From assembly GCA_033816765.1 (NCBI GenBank), contig CM066299.1, forward strand, positions 62,001 through 126,000: a stretch of DNA of 64,000 bases. Direction: 5' to 3'. The DNA is from Nothopassalora personata. Its lineage: Eukaryota; Ascomycota; Dothideomycetes; Mycosphaerellales; Mycosphaerellaceae. Position 1 is the stretch's first letter, and every line of letters starts with the position of its first letter. This document shows, piece after piece, positions 22,432 through 33,800 of the stretch. Both the position numbers and the translations under genes were made by a program. Below the pieces are notes generated by a model. The model saw only the letters and a program-made list of their open reading frames with translations, made no database searches and was not told where the DNA came from.

Positions 22432-23561
22432 CGTTTACGATTACGATGCATGCATGGTGTTTTGTACAAAAGGCGCTGGGTTAACATGGAGCCGGATAGA
22501 TTTGATACCACAGCAGATACCTCGAGAGAGAAGAGAAGCGTTTTCATTACCTTGAAGCTGTCTGTCACGAAATGCTTCGCACTTCATCATGTCACACACT
22601 CATCGCCGTGACCCTCTTGGGGATTGGCGACAGTGGTCCCTGAGCCAGCAACAATTGCGACGTGGAGTGGAACGCAATTCGCAACGGCTTCTATGAACCA
22701 ATTACCTCTCGGAAAGGTCCGCTTCAGGTTGGACCGCGTTGCACAATGAGCTCAAAGTCTGGGACTGAAGTGTCATGTCTTAGCCGGCTTCCTCTGTTCG
22801 CGGCAATCCCTTCAAGCCTTCCGGATCTTGTTGCGTCCGTAATGACGACGGTCGGATGTGGGGGGGGGGGGGGGGGGCTGAGGTTTAGAGGAATTTGTTT
22901 ACACAGCATCTCTAAGCCCTGATGACCCAGTGAAGTATGGAAACCTGAGCGTTCGCACATATATGCGCCACGCACTACTACGACAACAGTCAATACGCTT
23001 CCCGCCGTCACGGAAGGTTGTGTGACCGTTCAAGGGAATACAAAATGTCTCGCGGAAAGCGGAGCTCATATGACCAGACGTCACCTTGCTATTGCCTAAG
23101 CTTAAGAGAGCACGTCAGGATGGACAGAAAACTATGCCACCACAAAAGCATTGTGACCCTGTCACGAATGCAGCAGTACATGCAATACCGCCTCAGCAGC
23201 ATGTCTCCTAGCATGCCGATCTGAGGGTCAGGAAACCTCGACTGCTCAATGAAGTCGAACATGATCTTGCAGCTCACGGTACTGGGATCTTGAGGTCTTT
23301 ATCATTGGACCTTGATCAACTGCCAACGTCAATCGTGCCACATACGCGCATCAAGTGCAGTCGTACCAAGGTTCAACGGACATGAATGGCGTCGAGGCTG
23401 CCCTGCCCCATGTGTGTCTAAGACATGTCTCAGATCGACCAAGGCATCCCAGATGCCCTGCACCCCGCTTCCAATCTGTATGATATCTGGCAAGGAGCCA
23501 TCATGATCGATGCAACACCGTAGTCCTCATCCTCATCGTCGTCAAGGCATCAACTTTCAGC
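22432..23561. other. Intergenic stretch with an 18-base G tract
   Basis: No gene is supported. Bases 22860-22877 are an uninterrupted run of G. Other open frames in the stretch are short. Confidence 0.5.
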
Positions 23562-24359
23562 ATGGCAACAGAAACACTCACAGCACCAGCACGGGCAGCC
23601 AGCTCAAAGAGAAGACACTCTGACGGGACAACCTCGACGACCAGCAATGCCGACAAGAAGAGAACAAATTCCATCAACGTCGCCTCAGTATACAGACACA
23701 ACAAAAGCTCTCTTCCCCCAGTACCCGAAAATGATCAACTCAAAGCCGAAGCCACCACACAAAACATCCAACGACCCTCTCGCATGAGCAGAGTATTCTC
23801 CTGGTCCACAAACTGGAACTTCGCCGGCGAGACGCCACAGTCCTCCGCAACCCTCACCGGCGATGAAAGCCCCACCACCCGAGAACGGCGCTTCTCCACA
23901 CTCAGCCGCCGCCTCTCCTCCATTTCAACCTACGCCGCCAGCATCTCCGACTTCATCGCCACCGAACCCTCCCACGAAACAAACTTCCCCACCGGCCTCT
24001 CCTTCCCCACCGAAGGCGGCTTCAAAGTCTGCCTCTCCATCTACGGCACCGTCGACGCTCTCGAAGCAACGAAAATGCGGCTCCTAATGCCGACGGGGTC
24101 CAAGGTGGCGGACTTTACGGGTTCGAAAGACTACGTCGATGCGTTGGAGCATCTTTGCAAGTTGAAGGATGGGGATATGCTCTGTAGGCCGACGAGGGAG
24201 GTGGAGAAGCAGAACCCGGGCGCGGCGGTGATTTTGAGGGGCACTGTGCAGGATTTTGTGTTCAAGTGTTTTGTGGTGGGGACGTTTCCGATGGCGTTGT
24301 TGTTCAAGGGGAAGGACGAGATGCCGGGGACTTATGAGATGGAGGCGGTTATTTTCTGA
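23562..24359 (+). CDS. Uncharacterised Ser/Thr-rich protein
   Basis: A single-exon ATG frame of 265 residues. Residues 1 to about 140 are polar, basic and Ser/Thr-rich (SKRRHSDGTTSTTSNADKKR, RRFSTLSRRLSSISTYAASI), probably disordered and rich in potential phosphorylation sites. The C-terminal half looks folded: FKVCLSIYGTVDALEATKM, then a middle part with DYVDALEHLCKL, ending with FVVGTFPMALLFKGKDE and a short strand. No signal peptide, no membrane helix and no recognised family. Codon use resembles the neighbouring real genes, which supports coding status. Confidence 0.65.
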   Translation: MATETLTAPARAASSKRRHSDGTTSTTSNADKKRTNSINVASVYRHNKSSLPPVPENDQLKAEATTQNIQRPSRMSRVFSWSTNWNFAGETPQSSATLTGDESPTTRERRFSTLSRRLSSISTYAASISDFIATEPSHETNFPTGLSFPTEGGFKVCLSIYGTVDALEATKMRLLMPTGSKVADFTGSKDYVDALEHLCKLKDGDMLCRPTREVEKQNPGAAVILRGTVQDFVFKCFVVGTFPMALLFKGKDEMPGTYEMEAVIF

Positions 24360-24968
24360 AGTCGTGGTTATGGCTGGGTGTTTCTTCACCCGTTTGTGGT
24401 TCACCGAGGAGGCTACGCCCATCGCTGGCGCTTAATTTGAGTCTTTCGCTAGCTTTACGACGTGTACGATTTCTCTGATACTTGGGTCATTCGTTGTCTT
24501 CGTTGCTTTGTGCTATCAAGCAGGTTCGTGAAGATATGAGACAGAGAGAGGGGGGTCAGTCGTCCTCGGCAAAGACATATCTTCGAGACACGCTACGCGC
24601 AACCCACAGGGCTCAAGACCTCTTCTTTGTAGTGTTTCACGGTACTATGATGTCAAAGTCCGCCCCTTCTCCCAAGCTCCCTCAATCATCATCAGCCTCT
24701 CTTGTCATTTCTGTCAAGCCCGGACAGTGGGGTCTAGTTAGTCTCAACAGGACTGTCTGCGAGAGAGAGAGAGAGAGAGACTGTGAGCCATTACATTATG
24801 TTTTGTACCAATTCTTCAAGAGAAGCAGAGGTTGCATCTCAATTGCGACCGAAACAAGTACGGAGAGTTCTTCAGCCATACCTGTCGACGGGGGACATGA
24901 ACAAACTCTGCCGCATTAATTTTTAAGGCATGATGATGTAGTACGATCTTCAGGGTAAAGCTTATTAC
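24360..24968. other. Intergenic stretch with a GA microsatellite
   Basis: It holds a short GA repeat around 24767-24780 and no supported gene. Confidence 0.45.
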
Positions 24969-25489
24969 GCTATGCAATATTCCGCGCCATGCTGGGCCGC
25001 ATAGCCGCGGTATCACCGTCCTGCCAAGCCCCATAGTATCTTGCTGTAGAACCCGGGAATCCAGTACTTTATCATCGCTATATCGTCGTGTCGTCGTTAT
25101 ATCGTTACTGTCGCCAGTCCCAGGTGTTGTTGGCGTTATCTATGCCTGCTAGGTTGCCGCAATGGCAGCAGAACGAGATCCAACGACTATTCGCTCAAGA
25201 GCTTGGAGTGTGTTATCATAAGGCTTTGGACGAGGTGGCTGTCGAACGCGTTTGGCTGGTCTCGAAGATGGCCCAGCAGTGCTGCTACGACGCTTGGAGC
25301 CTGCCGCCATGTGAGGCAAACAACACCTGGGACTGGCGACGACGAGGTTATATCAACGACACGATAATATTCATGAGATTGGGACAGAATATCGCTATTC
25401 CCAGGTTCTACGCGTGTTTACTATGAGGAACGCGGGACGGCTAATCCACGGACCCACCCCCGGCAGCATGGCGCGGAATATTGCATAGC
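24969..25489. mobile_element. Inverted-repeat element with a short internal frame
   Basis: A perfect 26-bp inverted repeat bounds the segment: GCTATGCAATATTCCGCGCC plus CATGCTG at 24969-24994, with its reverse complement at 25464-25489. Weaker matching continues inward: GTAGAACCCGGGAAT near 25045 pairs with GTAGAACCTGGGAAT on the opposite strand near 25400. The internal frame 25142-25426 (94 residues, starting MPARLPQWQQNEIQRLF, with YHKALDEVAVERVWLVSK) looks protein-like and overlaps the right repeat arm. No transposase motif is visible and no flanking duplication was identified. It is probably a non-autonomous DNA transposon or a remnant of one. Confidence 0.5.
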
Positions 25490-26208
25490 ATAGTATTCTC
25501 AATCGCCGCTCCGCCTTCTCGTTGTGGAATTAAGTATAGCTATGGACTGAACCACCACCACCACCACCACCACCACCACCACCTCGGGAAGAGCTACACG
25601 GTGTTTCGGCGCGGCTTACTCCAATGATATCATAGCAAAGCGCATCTCTCCGTTGACCGCATACTTGTTGTGATGCATCACATGCTACACTTGGAACGAG
25701 GGAGCCAATAATCGGGGAAGTTCCGAGGTTTATTCTTCATCTGACATTAGAGTCTGAGCACGATCCGTTTTCGGCTGATGCGCCACGAGTCCCCAAGGTG
25801 GCGTTCTCACTTCTTAAGCCGCTGATTCGTGCTGGATGCTTTGTGTCGGGTTTAAAATACTCGCAGCGACTTCAAATACTATTAACGATCGTGGAGAATA
25901 CTGTGCACACGATGAAGACCGGACTCATAGGCAACGGCATGGATCGCCTCGAGCAGCTACTGGGCCTGATGGGCGGCGAAGGATCCATCACAGCTGGGTG
26001 ACACTGCTGCAAAACCGGAGAAGATAAGCCTCGTGTTGATGAGAAGATCCAGAGCGCACTACCAGTCCAGGTGGCCAGCCCACCAAGCGAAACCTACCAA
26101 CAATCATAAGGACTGCCTCCGACACCGAGAAGCACACCGCATATCTCAAAGACTAAGTCCAGCGACTCGAGATACTGTATCACCTGCTGCCGCTACAATA
26201 GCGTCACG
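25490..26208. other. Intergenic stretch with an ACC microsatellite
   Basis: (ACC)11 occupies about 25551-25583. No intact gene is seen. Part of the right side may belong to the decayed gene that follows. Confidence 0.45.
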
Positions 26209-26653
26209 ATGTCCGCCTACCGTATGCTGAAGCTCGCTTCATGTGCGCTGCTGCTATCTGACAGCACAAGCCAAGTATGCTGGCACATGATCACTTCCTC
26301 AGGACGAATACTGCCACAAACCTCTCGTCCACGACCGCAAAAACAAACAACTTCCCAGCTCCATCCAGATCGGCCTCGACGAAGATGTCCTCAAACTCGC
26401 TGCCGAGGAGTAGTATCTGGGCAAAAACGAAGTCCCACGCTGGTACTCGGATCGGATCAATCGTTGGGCGGGGGTGGCTGGCCAATTCAATGAGAAGGTC
26501 GCTCTGAGGGAGGATGTCAAAGTCGTGTGGTTGCAGGAGCTGAGGGAGGGGAAGTTCGTGCATGCGATGAAGGTGAGTTCGAGGTTCAAGGTGGAGAGGA
26601 AGAGGTATAGGAGGACTTTGAGGACGGAGAGGGAGAGGGAGAGGGAGAGGTGA
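26209..26653 (+). pseudogene. Decayed relative of the uncharacterised gene at 53.9 kb
   Basis: In the frame covering about 26320-26653 the sequence reads YLGKNEVPRWYSDRINRWAG, LREDVKVVWLQELREGKF and KVSSRFKVERKRYRR. This lines up with the C-terminal part of the gene at 53939-55327 (YLKHKELPRWHSDWINRRTG, REEVKLIRTAIDEM). An in-frame TAG at 26411-26413 interrupts it just before YLGKNEV. The upstream frame from 26209 (YRMLKLASCALLLSDSTSQV) may match the KIKLMVKSFLMAGNAIAATF part in another phase. The 3' end runs into a GA-rich, low-complexity tract. It is a partial, broken copy. Confidence 0.5.
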
Positions 26654-28247
26654 GATAAGGAGGAGTCTAAAGAGAAGGCGGAGGCGACGAGGAGGGGACG
26701 GAGAGAGAGAAGGCCGAGAAAAGGGGCTGCGAAGGTGGAGACGGTGCTGAAGAGACTGATGAGGAGGTTGAGTAGGTGGACAATGTGGAGCAGAGGAGGA
26801 TTGTCTCAAGCAAGTCAGAACGCCAGAGACCAGGGACTCTTACCAAATAGGCACTATATTCTACACAAGCTTCCGACATGAAGACACTGACATATTCAGA
26901 GGGTTCTTTGTCTCTTCAGCTAGTTCCTTTGCTTGCGCTCATTAGGCAGACTTGAAGCATATACAACCTAGCGGTGCCGAAGTGCGGCACTGATCGTTTC
27001 TCCATAGTTCAATGAGTGCTTAACTTGTGCGTTGTGCAGAAGGCTTAAAGAATGTGAACAACGGCATGGCCGAATGTGCCTAGACGCTAGCAGCGTATTG
27101 CGAGCCCCAAATTAAGATTTGCACATATCAGACATGGCAAAATGTTACAAGCCACACCAAGTGACTGCTTTTCTCGTGGCTCCTGTTGACTCGCTTGAGG
27201 GCTCTTTGTGCTTGCAAGACCTCAATCCGGGTGCAGTGAAGTTGTCACTACGCTTGAAGATCCTCCGTAGTCGATGTTGGGCGACGCCAGAGGTGGATAA
27301 TTGAGGCTCGAGCCAAATTTGACGGGTTGCGAATTGACCTATATTTGGTGTTGCAACTCTTCAACTTAGTTGCCATCTTGGACCCTGAAATCGTGCCTCT
27401 AACCTAAGTTGACAACCGTTCAACCAACAGTTGAGGCTTTTGCAAGCGTTGGTTGACTAGTTGAATAGGTGCAGTGCTAAATAAAGTTGCAGCTCTCAAC
27501 TGTCATAGTTAACTGATGCGGACAATGATGGTGAGATCGCTAATATAATGACCGACCCTGTTGGAGATATGCCTATTATAAGGGATCATATCGACGGCTG
27601 GGACTTATATGAGTGACAGAACAGAAGTCCCGTGACGATTCGTGTGTACATGTCGAAGCTTGCGGATGGATATTTTCAAGGCCGAAGGATAGGATATGGT
27701 TGTGAGTGACGATATTTCGGAACTATGCTTCTAGGCTTGTGTGTACGCTTATCCGCCTTCTTCAATACTGCTCCTTTTCCTCCGGCTCGATGTAATTCGT
27801 GATTTATAGCGCTTCCTCACCGGTGTCTGTGTCGTGATGTATCGAGTAATCGTCTATAAACGGAGTTCGAAGATGTATGACGGTGTGGTTGCCGGTTGTA
27901 CAGTGGTACGGAATCCGTAACCTGTGGCGCAGACTTTGTCCTGGTGCCTAATGACATTTTGCGTCTGCCTAAAGAAGTTGTAAATGCTATTAAACAAATG
28001 GTGGGCTGCATCTCGTGAAGCTGGCTGCATCTAAGGTAGCTTTAGCTGTTCTATGATAACTTTGATTGTAGCCACGAGCTTTCTGTGCATCAGCTTGGAT
28101 TAATGCTCCCATATGGCGGATGATTATTCATCTTAGCGAGCTGTCTAACGCTGCAAGGACCGGTCGTGGGGCATGGACTATCTCGCCACACCTAGTCAGC
28201 TCCGTTGTCACTTGTAGCAGGTAAGCGGCGGCTATAACTGCCCAAGT
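26654..28247. other. Intergenic, increasingly AT-rich stretch
   Basis: No gene is supported. A GA/GGA-rich tract fills the left end (about 26620-26720). The right part leads into the transposon inserted at 28258. Confidence 0.45.
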
Positions 28248-28257
28248 ATTGTGAGAG
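28248..28257. repeat. 10-bp target-site duplication, left copy
   Basis: ATTGTGAGAG directly precedes the first base of the element at 28258 and is repeated exactly at 29094-29103 after its last base. Confidence 0.85.
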
Positions 28258-29093
28258 CGGTGAATTACTCCCATTGGGACAACTATGTCGTTTGTTACTC
28301 CTATAGGGACAATTATGTAAAAATTACTGCTATAGAGACTTATAGGGATGCTAAATTACTGCTATAGGGACACATTATAGCAGTCGCTCTTTACGACTTC
28401 TTTATATACTACTATCATTTAATATGCTCTGCTAGCTTATACGAGCATATTAAATAGCAGTAATACATTTTAATCCCAATGACTCGCACCTTATAGCTTG
28501 TATAAGTTGCGAGTAGGTAAAGAGTAGCTCGGGGAGCATAGTCGAGAGCCGATATTTAGAGCAACATCGTTACACTGCAGTGTGTTTAGCATCTGTAGAA
28601 ACAATAGTTGACTATGTTGTAGTGTTACGATCTGGTGCAATTAGGCTTAGAGCTTAAGATCCACTTACTGCTAAGCAGTTACGTGACTAGATTAGTTATT
28701 CACTTAGACCTGTTCTTTTTAAGCACATATAGTCTTATATAGACAAATGCAATACATAGTCCACTTTGAACTAGTCCTTTAACTAACTGATATATAAGCC
28801 TAAGCAAGTGAATAATTCAACTAAACAATTAGCTTGCTAAACAATACCTATAACGCGACATGTAGGTGCAAAAAATCCATAGGTGCAAAAAATTCACTTT
28901 TTGCACCTGTAGCTAATATACCCATCTTTTTGCACCCTGCAACATGCCCCAAGTTCAAGGCTAAAGATTGCTATAATGTGTCCCTGTAGCAGTAATTTAG
29001 CATCCCCATGAGTCCCTATAGGAGTAATTTTTGCATAATGATCCCTATGGCAGTAATTTCTGACATAATTGTCCCTATGGGAGTAATTCACCG
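28258..29093. mobile_element. Non-autonomous TIR transposon, copy 1
   Basis: This 836-bp AT-rich element begins CGGTGAATTACTCCCATTGG and ends with the near-perfect reverse complement. Its termini are long: about 28258-28381 matches the reverse complement of about 28971-29093. Each arm is built from about four imperfect repeats of a unit containing TTACTSCYATAGGGAC. The interior has a 12-bp inverted repeat (TTTAATATGCTC at 28419-28430 and GAGCATATTAAA at 28444-28455) and another, AGGTGCAAAAA/TTTTTGCACCT, at 28881-28908. It has no transposase frame. The exact 10-bp duplication at both ends proves insertion. A 9-11-bp duplication with long repeat ends points to a Mutator-like relative, an inference. 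Confidence 0.85.
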
Positions 29094-29103
29094 ATTGTGA
29101 GAG
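29094..29103. repeat. 10-bp target-site duplication, right copy
   Basis: Exact repeat of ATTGTGAGAG found at 28248-28257. Confidence 0.85.
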
Positions 29104-29333
29104 GTTATCGGTGACTCGACTTGAACATCTTTCACTACGGCAAGGGCTCCCGGAGCCTTCACGAACTGTGCTACAACGTCTCTGCTGATGATAGACATCC
29201 TAAGCCCTAGACAGGCACATTTTATGCACGGGCAAGGTGACTGCATACTCGATTCTAGCTTGCCCTTTAACATCGCCGCAACATTCTCCGGCGCCACCAG
29301 AGCCTCAACATTGGCTGGGCCACTAAACTTCAT
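29104..29333 (-). pseudogene. Possible coding remnant interrupted by transposon copy 1
   Basis: The minus-strand frame starts at an ATG at 29333 (MKFSGPANVEALVAPENVAA) and contains CPCIKCACLG. It reaches the transposon insertion at 29094 and ends inside the terminal repeat. If the element and one duplication copy are removed, the same frame stays open for about 39 more codons beyond the left side (TWAVIAAAYLLQVTTELTRC and following) before a stop near 28130. That continuity suggests that a reading frame was split by the insertion, but the chance of such a run without selection is not small. No family is recognised. Confidence 0.3.
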
Positions 29334-30019
29334 CCCAAGATACTAATTTGAGCAAATCCTTGACGATCATCCATAATGGCAAGCTCGGAGCAGTCGGCAG
29401 CATCCAAACAATGGGCAGTCTACCGTTTGAAGACTCGCATACACGAATGAATGAATTAATGCTTGATGTACAAAGAGTTAGAATCAGCTCCAGAGATCAC
29501 ACAACGCCCTTTGACTTACGACTTGGGGCCTGATTTCAGGAGGGTATACTATGCATCCACCCCTACGACCGCATGCCTCGACAACAAGCTGACACGTCAT
29601 TGCATAATACAGTGTAGCGCACCTACTGAGGTCCACAGACGTACACAATACGAAGATGTCTCTTACTACTTGTGTAGAGGAGCCATAACCCGCTTGACAG
29701 GAAGCGGGACCCAATGGCACAAGGTCAATCCACGCCCTGATCTTAAGGATCCGGCCTATTACGCTGTATAGTGAAACAGTTAGCAGGACTTCGAGCTCTT
29801 TAATCCCATTTCCACCACTACGTTCAGAGACTTGTCTCAGCAGTGTCGGCTCACCTCCACATGTTCGCCCATGCCTGTGTTACTTGGCATCGAGGAGTGT
29901 GAATGCCTCAGGCAGGTGTAGCCTTGAACATGCGCGGGTATCTGTGGTACCATATTGCATGTACAGTTTGGCTGCCTGGCCACCTCGTGAACTATTGTCC
30001 ATTCCTACTTGATTAATGA
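29334..30019. other. Intergenic stretch
   Basis: Frames at 29348-29533 and 29463-29771 show no protein-like features. Nothing else was seen. Confidence 0.4.
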
Positions 30020-30211
30020 CCACGTCTGGGTCGCATTCACAGGGTTGCATCAACACTGCATACCAACCCTCGTGCTAGTACATCGCATCAAGACTTTCCT
30101 CCACAACCGTTCCACGAAAACGGTACCGCGGCATCACCACAATCTCGACGACTCCAAGAGTACAAACACCCCAGCGACATCACTATAGTCATCACTCTCT
30201 CTCAGCTCCGC

Positions 30212-30898
30212 TTGAAAAACACAGAAGCAGCACGAACAGTCTTCGGCGTCTACGTATTATTGGAGCGTAACCTCTTCAAGATGCCAATGAAGAGACTCTA
30301 CATCCTGCAGCTCGTCAACAAGACCTGGAGAGATGTCATTCATCGTTCAGAGAAACTGCGAAAGAAGATATTCATTGTCCCGAACGGACGTGTCGTTAGA
30401 CCTGTGGATCACTGGTTCCCCGCTGGTATCACCTACCTGGACACCTGTGATTCAGGGCAGCTGCAGATCAACCCCGGAGTGGGCATTGACTACATCAACC
30501 ATGGCATCCCGGAACTTATAGCAGGCATACCGGGGACGGAATGCTTGACATTCGCCACAGAGAACCAGTTCGCTGCTATGATTTTTTCGACATATGGACC
30601 ACAGGACGGTTCATTTGAGACACGGCTTGGACTCTTGTCCGACATACCGCTCTACGACACTCAGCCGGCTTCTTCATGGTTCAGTATGCTTCTGACTCAA
30701 CCACCAGTGGTAGCCAGTACTGGCTGCTACTGGGATCGTATGGCTGGCGAGGACGAGAGGAGTCGCACACAATACACTCGTTATAACCCTGCTGGTTCGC
30801 GATTGAGGGACTTGGTATCGGATCAGCGTCTTGAGCATGGTGGAGAGGCTTGCCTTAGGTTACAATACTCGTATATTGACATCAGATGGACTGACTGA
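30212..30898 (+). CDS. F-box-like protein with an unclear start
   Basis: The open frame holds a clear F-box-like region: TVFGVYVLLERNLFKMPMKR, then LQLVNKTWRDVIHRSEKLRK. This arrangement (xVFxIxELLExIxLxLPxxxLLxxQxVxxxWRDVI) is common in dothideomycete F-box proteins. The body ends with SMLLTQPPVV and RLRDLVSD motifs, also typical of that family. The frame upstream is open to a stop at 30017-30019 but has no in-frame ATG before the F-box. The first internal ATG, at 30281, lies inside the F-box. The true start may therefore be on a short upstream exon (for example from the ATG at 30016 with an intron), or the start codon has been lost. The predicted role is adaptor of an SCF ubiquitin ligase, by motif only. 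Confidence 0.55.
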   Translation: MKNTEAARTVFGVYVLLERNLFKMPMKRLYILQLVNKTWRDVIHRSEKLRKKIFIVPNGRVVRPVDHWFPAGITYLDTCDSGQLQINPGVGIDYINHGIPELIAGIPGTECLTFATENQFAAMIFSTYGPQDGSFETRLGLLSDIPLYDTQPASSWFSMLLTQPPVVASTGCYWDRMAGEDERSRTQYTRYNPAGSRLRDLVSDQRLEHGGEACLRLQYSYIDIRWTD

Positions 30899-33800
30899 AC
30901 TCGTAAGGAGATTTTGGCTGGGTGGAGCGTCGGTGCATATTGTGGGCTGAACAAGCGATACAGGCGGAAGATCAAGACAGGCTGTGTCAGGGACAAGGAC
31001 GAAAGATGTTTGTGTACCGCGCTGCTGAAGGAGCAGGAATGGAACGAGAAGGAGGATGAGCCCACTACGAAGGAAGGGAATGGGGATCTGACAGCCACAT
31101 TCACACTGCTGACCGCTATGTCTACAGGCGCTGCATGACATCAAATTATTCACATATATAGAATACACCACAACTCCATCATATCGATACGTACACGGCT
31201 CTTCGAACTCATAAGGGAGATACTAAGAAGGTTGCATAGTGAAGTCGATCTGAAGAACCTCGACTAATAACTTGGTCACTAATTGCAGAAGGAGTTGCGG
31301 AAATGTTCGGCTTGTGGCGGACAAAACTTGCCGCAAGTACTCCCATCCGCTTCCACACGGGGTTAAAACTCTACACGCTTCCGCTGATACTGGACACGGC
31401 TTCGTTTCTATGCTTCAGATTGCTGCTAGCAGCAGCAGTAGCGAGATTCTGCGGCCTTCCGCCGATATGAAACGTGAGCCATTACGTCGGTTGGATATTA
31501 TTACCAAAGTCTGTGAGCCGGCACATACCTCCAAATGCAGAAAGCCTGGAAGAGACGAAGAACGAATAGGTAAATCCCCATAGATTAGCAGTCGATAGAA
31601 TTGTTGCCCTGGCCTGCCATGCAGAGAATGGATGGCAATCTGACAGGATGCTAGGCCATGAGGCGGACGATAAGGTCATTAGCGCGTTGTCGTCAGCCGC
31701 TTTGAAGGCTCCGGCAGAGTCAGTCCCACTGCAGACCTAGGCATTGAGACAAAGTAAACGCTTGTATCAGTACTGGAACCTCCGGACTGTGCTTGACAAG
31801 TCACGGTAGCCATGGAGCTCAGGGCGTGACGAAAGGAGACTCCTGTCAAGTCCCGAGACACGATTGGCTAACATTCACCTCGCTGCACGAACCACGCCAG
31901 CTTTCCCCGATCACACGTCGAAACGACAAATCACGTATGTGAGGAAGCAAAAATGCAGATATGGCTGACAATAAATTGGAGACCTGGAGTCAATCGTTCG
32001 TGCTAGCCTTGCCTACCGTTAAAGATCAAGGAACTTAGAGTTTTTCGGATCACACCTGATCTACGGATGGAGACTTCATGTGTTTTATGCCCTTATATCG
32101 GGAGGCAGTAGTTCAAAGAAGAACAAGAAGACTCCGAAGGCAGATCTCGATCAGCATCGCCTTCAAGAGGCCCAAGGGCAGTATGTTGTAGACGACGATC
32201 AAAAGCGGTGTCCTGAAGCATTTCTGGTCGACGCGTGCAAGGCTCAGCTTACAGATCTGGCGTCCTTCTCCTCTCCGCCTTCCGACAACACCAATTATAG
32301 TACTGACGCAATTGAAGCCCACTGTCCAGCTGCCCTACAAATCTTCAGATACTTCACGTCAATCATTATGCCTCGCCACTACCACCATCCGTGGAAGTCC
32401 TACATCACGACGCCGCGGCGCACCTGAAAGCGACCGGCAGGAGAGCGCCGGAGACAGAGGCTTTGGTGCACAGCGGAGCTTCAGGAGGCTGTGCTGGCCT
32501 ACATGGTCTGCTGCGGATTCGATAGACTTGCACAAAGTCTCGAGACGCGAGTTGATTACAGTCCAGAGCTGTGGCGGGCAATGTTACTCCTAGAGGAAGA
32601 CTCCTTCGGTGTTAGTTAATATTTATTCATCGAGAGATGATATCTCCCGTATTGTATCGACTCAAATCCAGAGCATAGTCGCAGACTTTCTAGCTAGCAT
32701 GACGAAAGCTAGGAGATGGAGAAATTCTAAAGCGTTACGTCACACTAGGTTGGAAGCCTTACTTAGCCGACGCCTGTCTTTCATCGAGGGACACAATCCT
32801 CCATGTGACGAGTTCTATAGCATCACCTCCAGGCTACCGCGCCCTTGGACCATGACCTAACCCTCTGGCTATCCGATACGTCTCGTCCGCCTGAGCATAC
32901 CATTCCGATCTTCGAGGTGAATCTTAATATTAGCCCTCTCAATCACCCCTCCGAATCGGAGATCCGACATCCATACTCTACAGTCCTCCGCCGTACGAGC
33001 AAATAGAAACATTCGTGCGTGGACGGAGTACATCGCTGATCCGACGGGGTCTTGTCATGCTTCTCCATCGAGTTCGGACGGCAGCAAATCTGCTCAGATG
33101 CTCGACCGTACGTCATGAAAATTGATTGGTATGGTACGGTCCAAGCACTCTGAGGATCCATCACCGCGAAGAACTTGGTTTAGCGTGGCATAAGGGCATC
33201 TCTGAGGTTCCCGGCCGGATCAAGCCCACGGCGAGATCTGGACAAACTTCAAGGCGATATCCAATCTCTCCAACAGCGGTGTCAAAGAATACACGAAAAC
33301 ATCCTTCGGATGGCATGCGTGGTCGGGAGAGAGTGTAGAAATATCTCTCTCTCTCTCTCGCTCTCGCTCTCGCTCTCTTCCTCTCTCACCCATGCCAATG
33401 ATGGAATGCAGAACTGCTTGAGCAAATGGCCTAGAAGCATTAAAACCAGCAGCCGTCTGATGGCTTTGCGAATCTTTTCAACATTGTGCTACCTGGACAA
33501 CCGACATAATCTAAATGGTACAGGGCCGTGAGATTTCTCAGATTTCCCATGATACATGATCCGCAGGATGTGATCTCAGTTTGGTGTAGCAGAGGGAAAA
33601 GACAAAGCGCCGCAACCCCCCCCCCCCCCCCCCCCTCCCTCTCAACCACGACAACCACATCCCCCTATCCAACCCATCTACACACCAAACCTGAACCCAA
33701 CCCCAAAACTCCTTACTATCAAACCACCATCACTACCACCATCATCATCACCCTCTCCTCGCTCAGCGTAATTAGTCACATCAAAGTAAACAACGTAATC

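Noticed and set aside
26291..26809. A Pro/Leu-rich 172-codon minus-strand frame
   Set aside because: It is the complement of a GA/GGA-rich low-complexity tract and of the decayed plus-strand copy of the 53.9-kb gene.
28894..29091. Frames inside the transposon ends (also 59117-59356), with repeated NYSHRDNY-type sequence
   Set aside because: They are translations of the terminal repeat units, not genes. No transposase motif is present.
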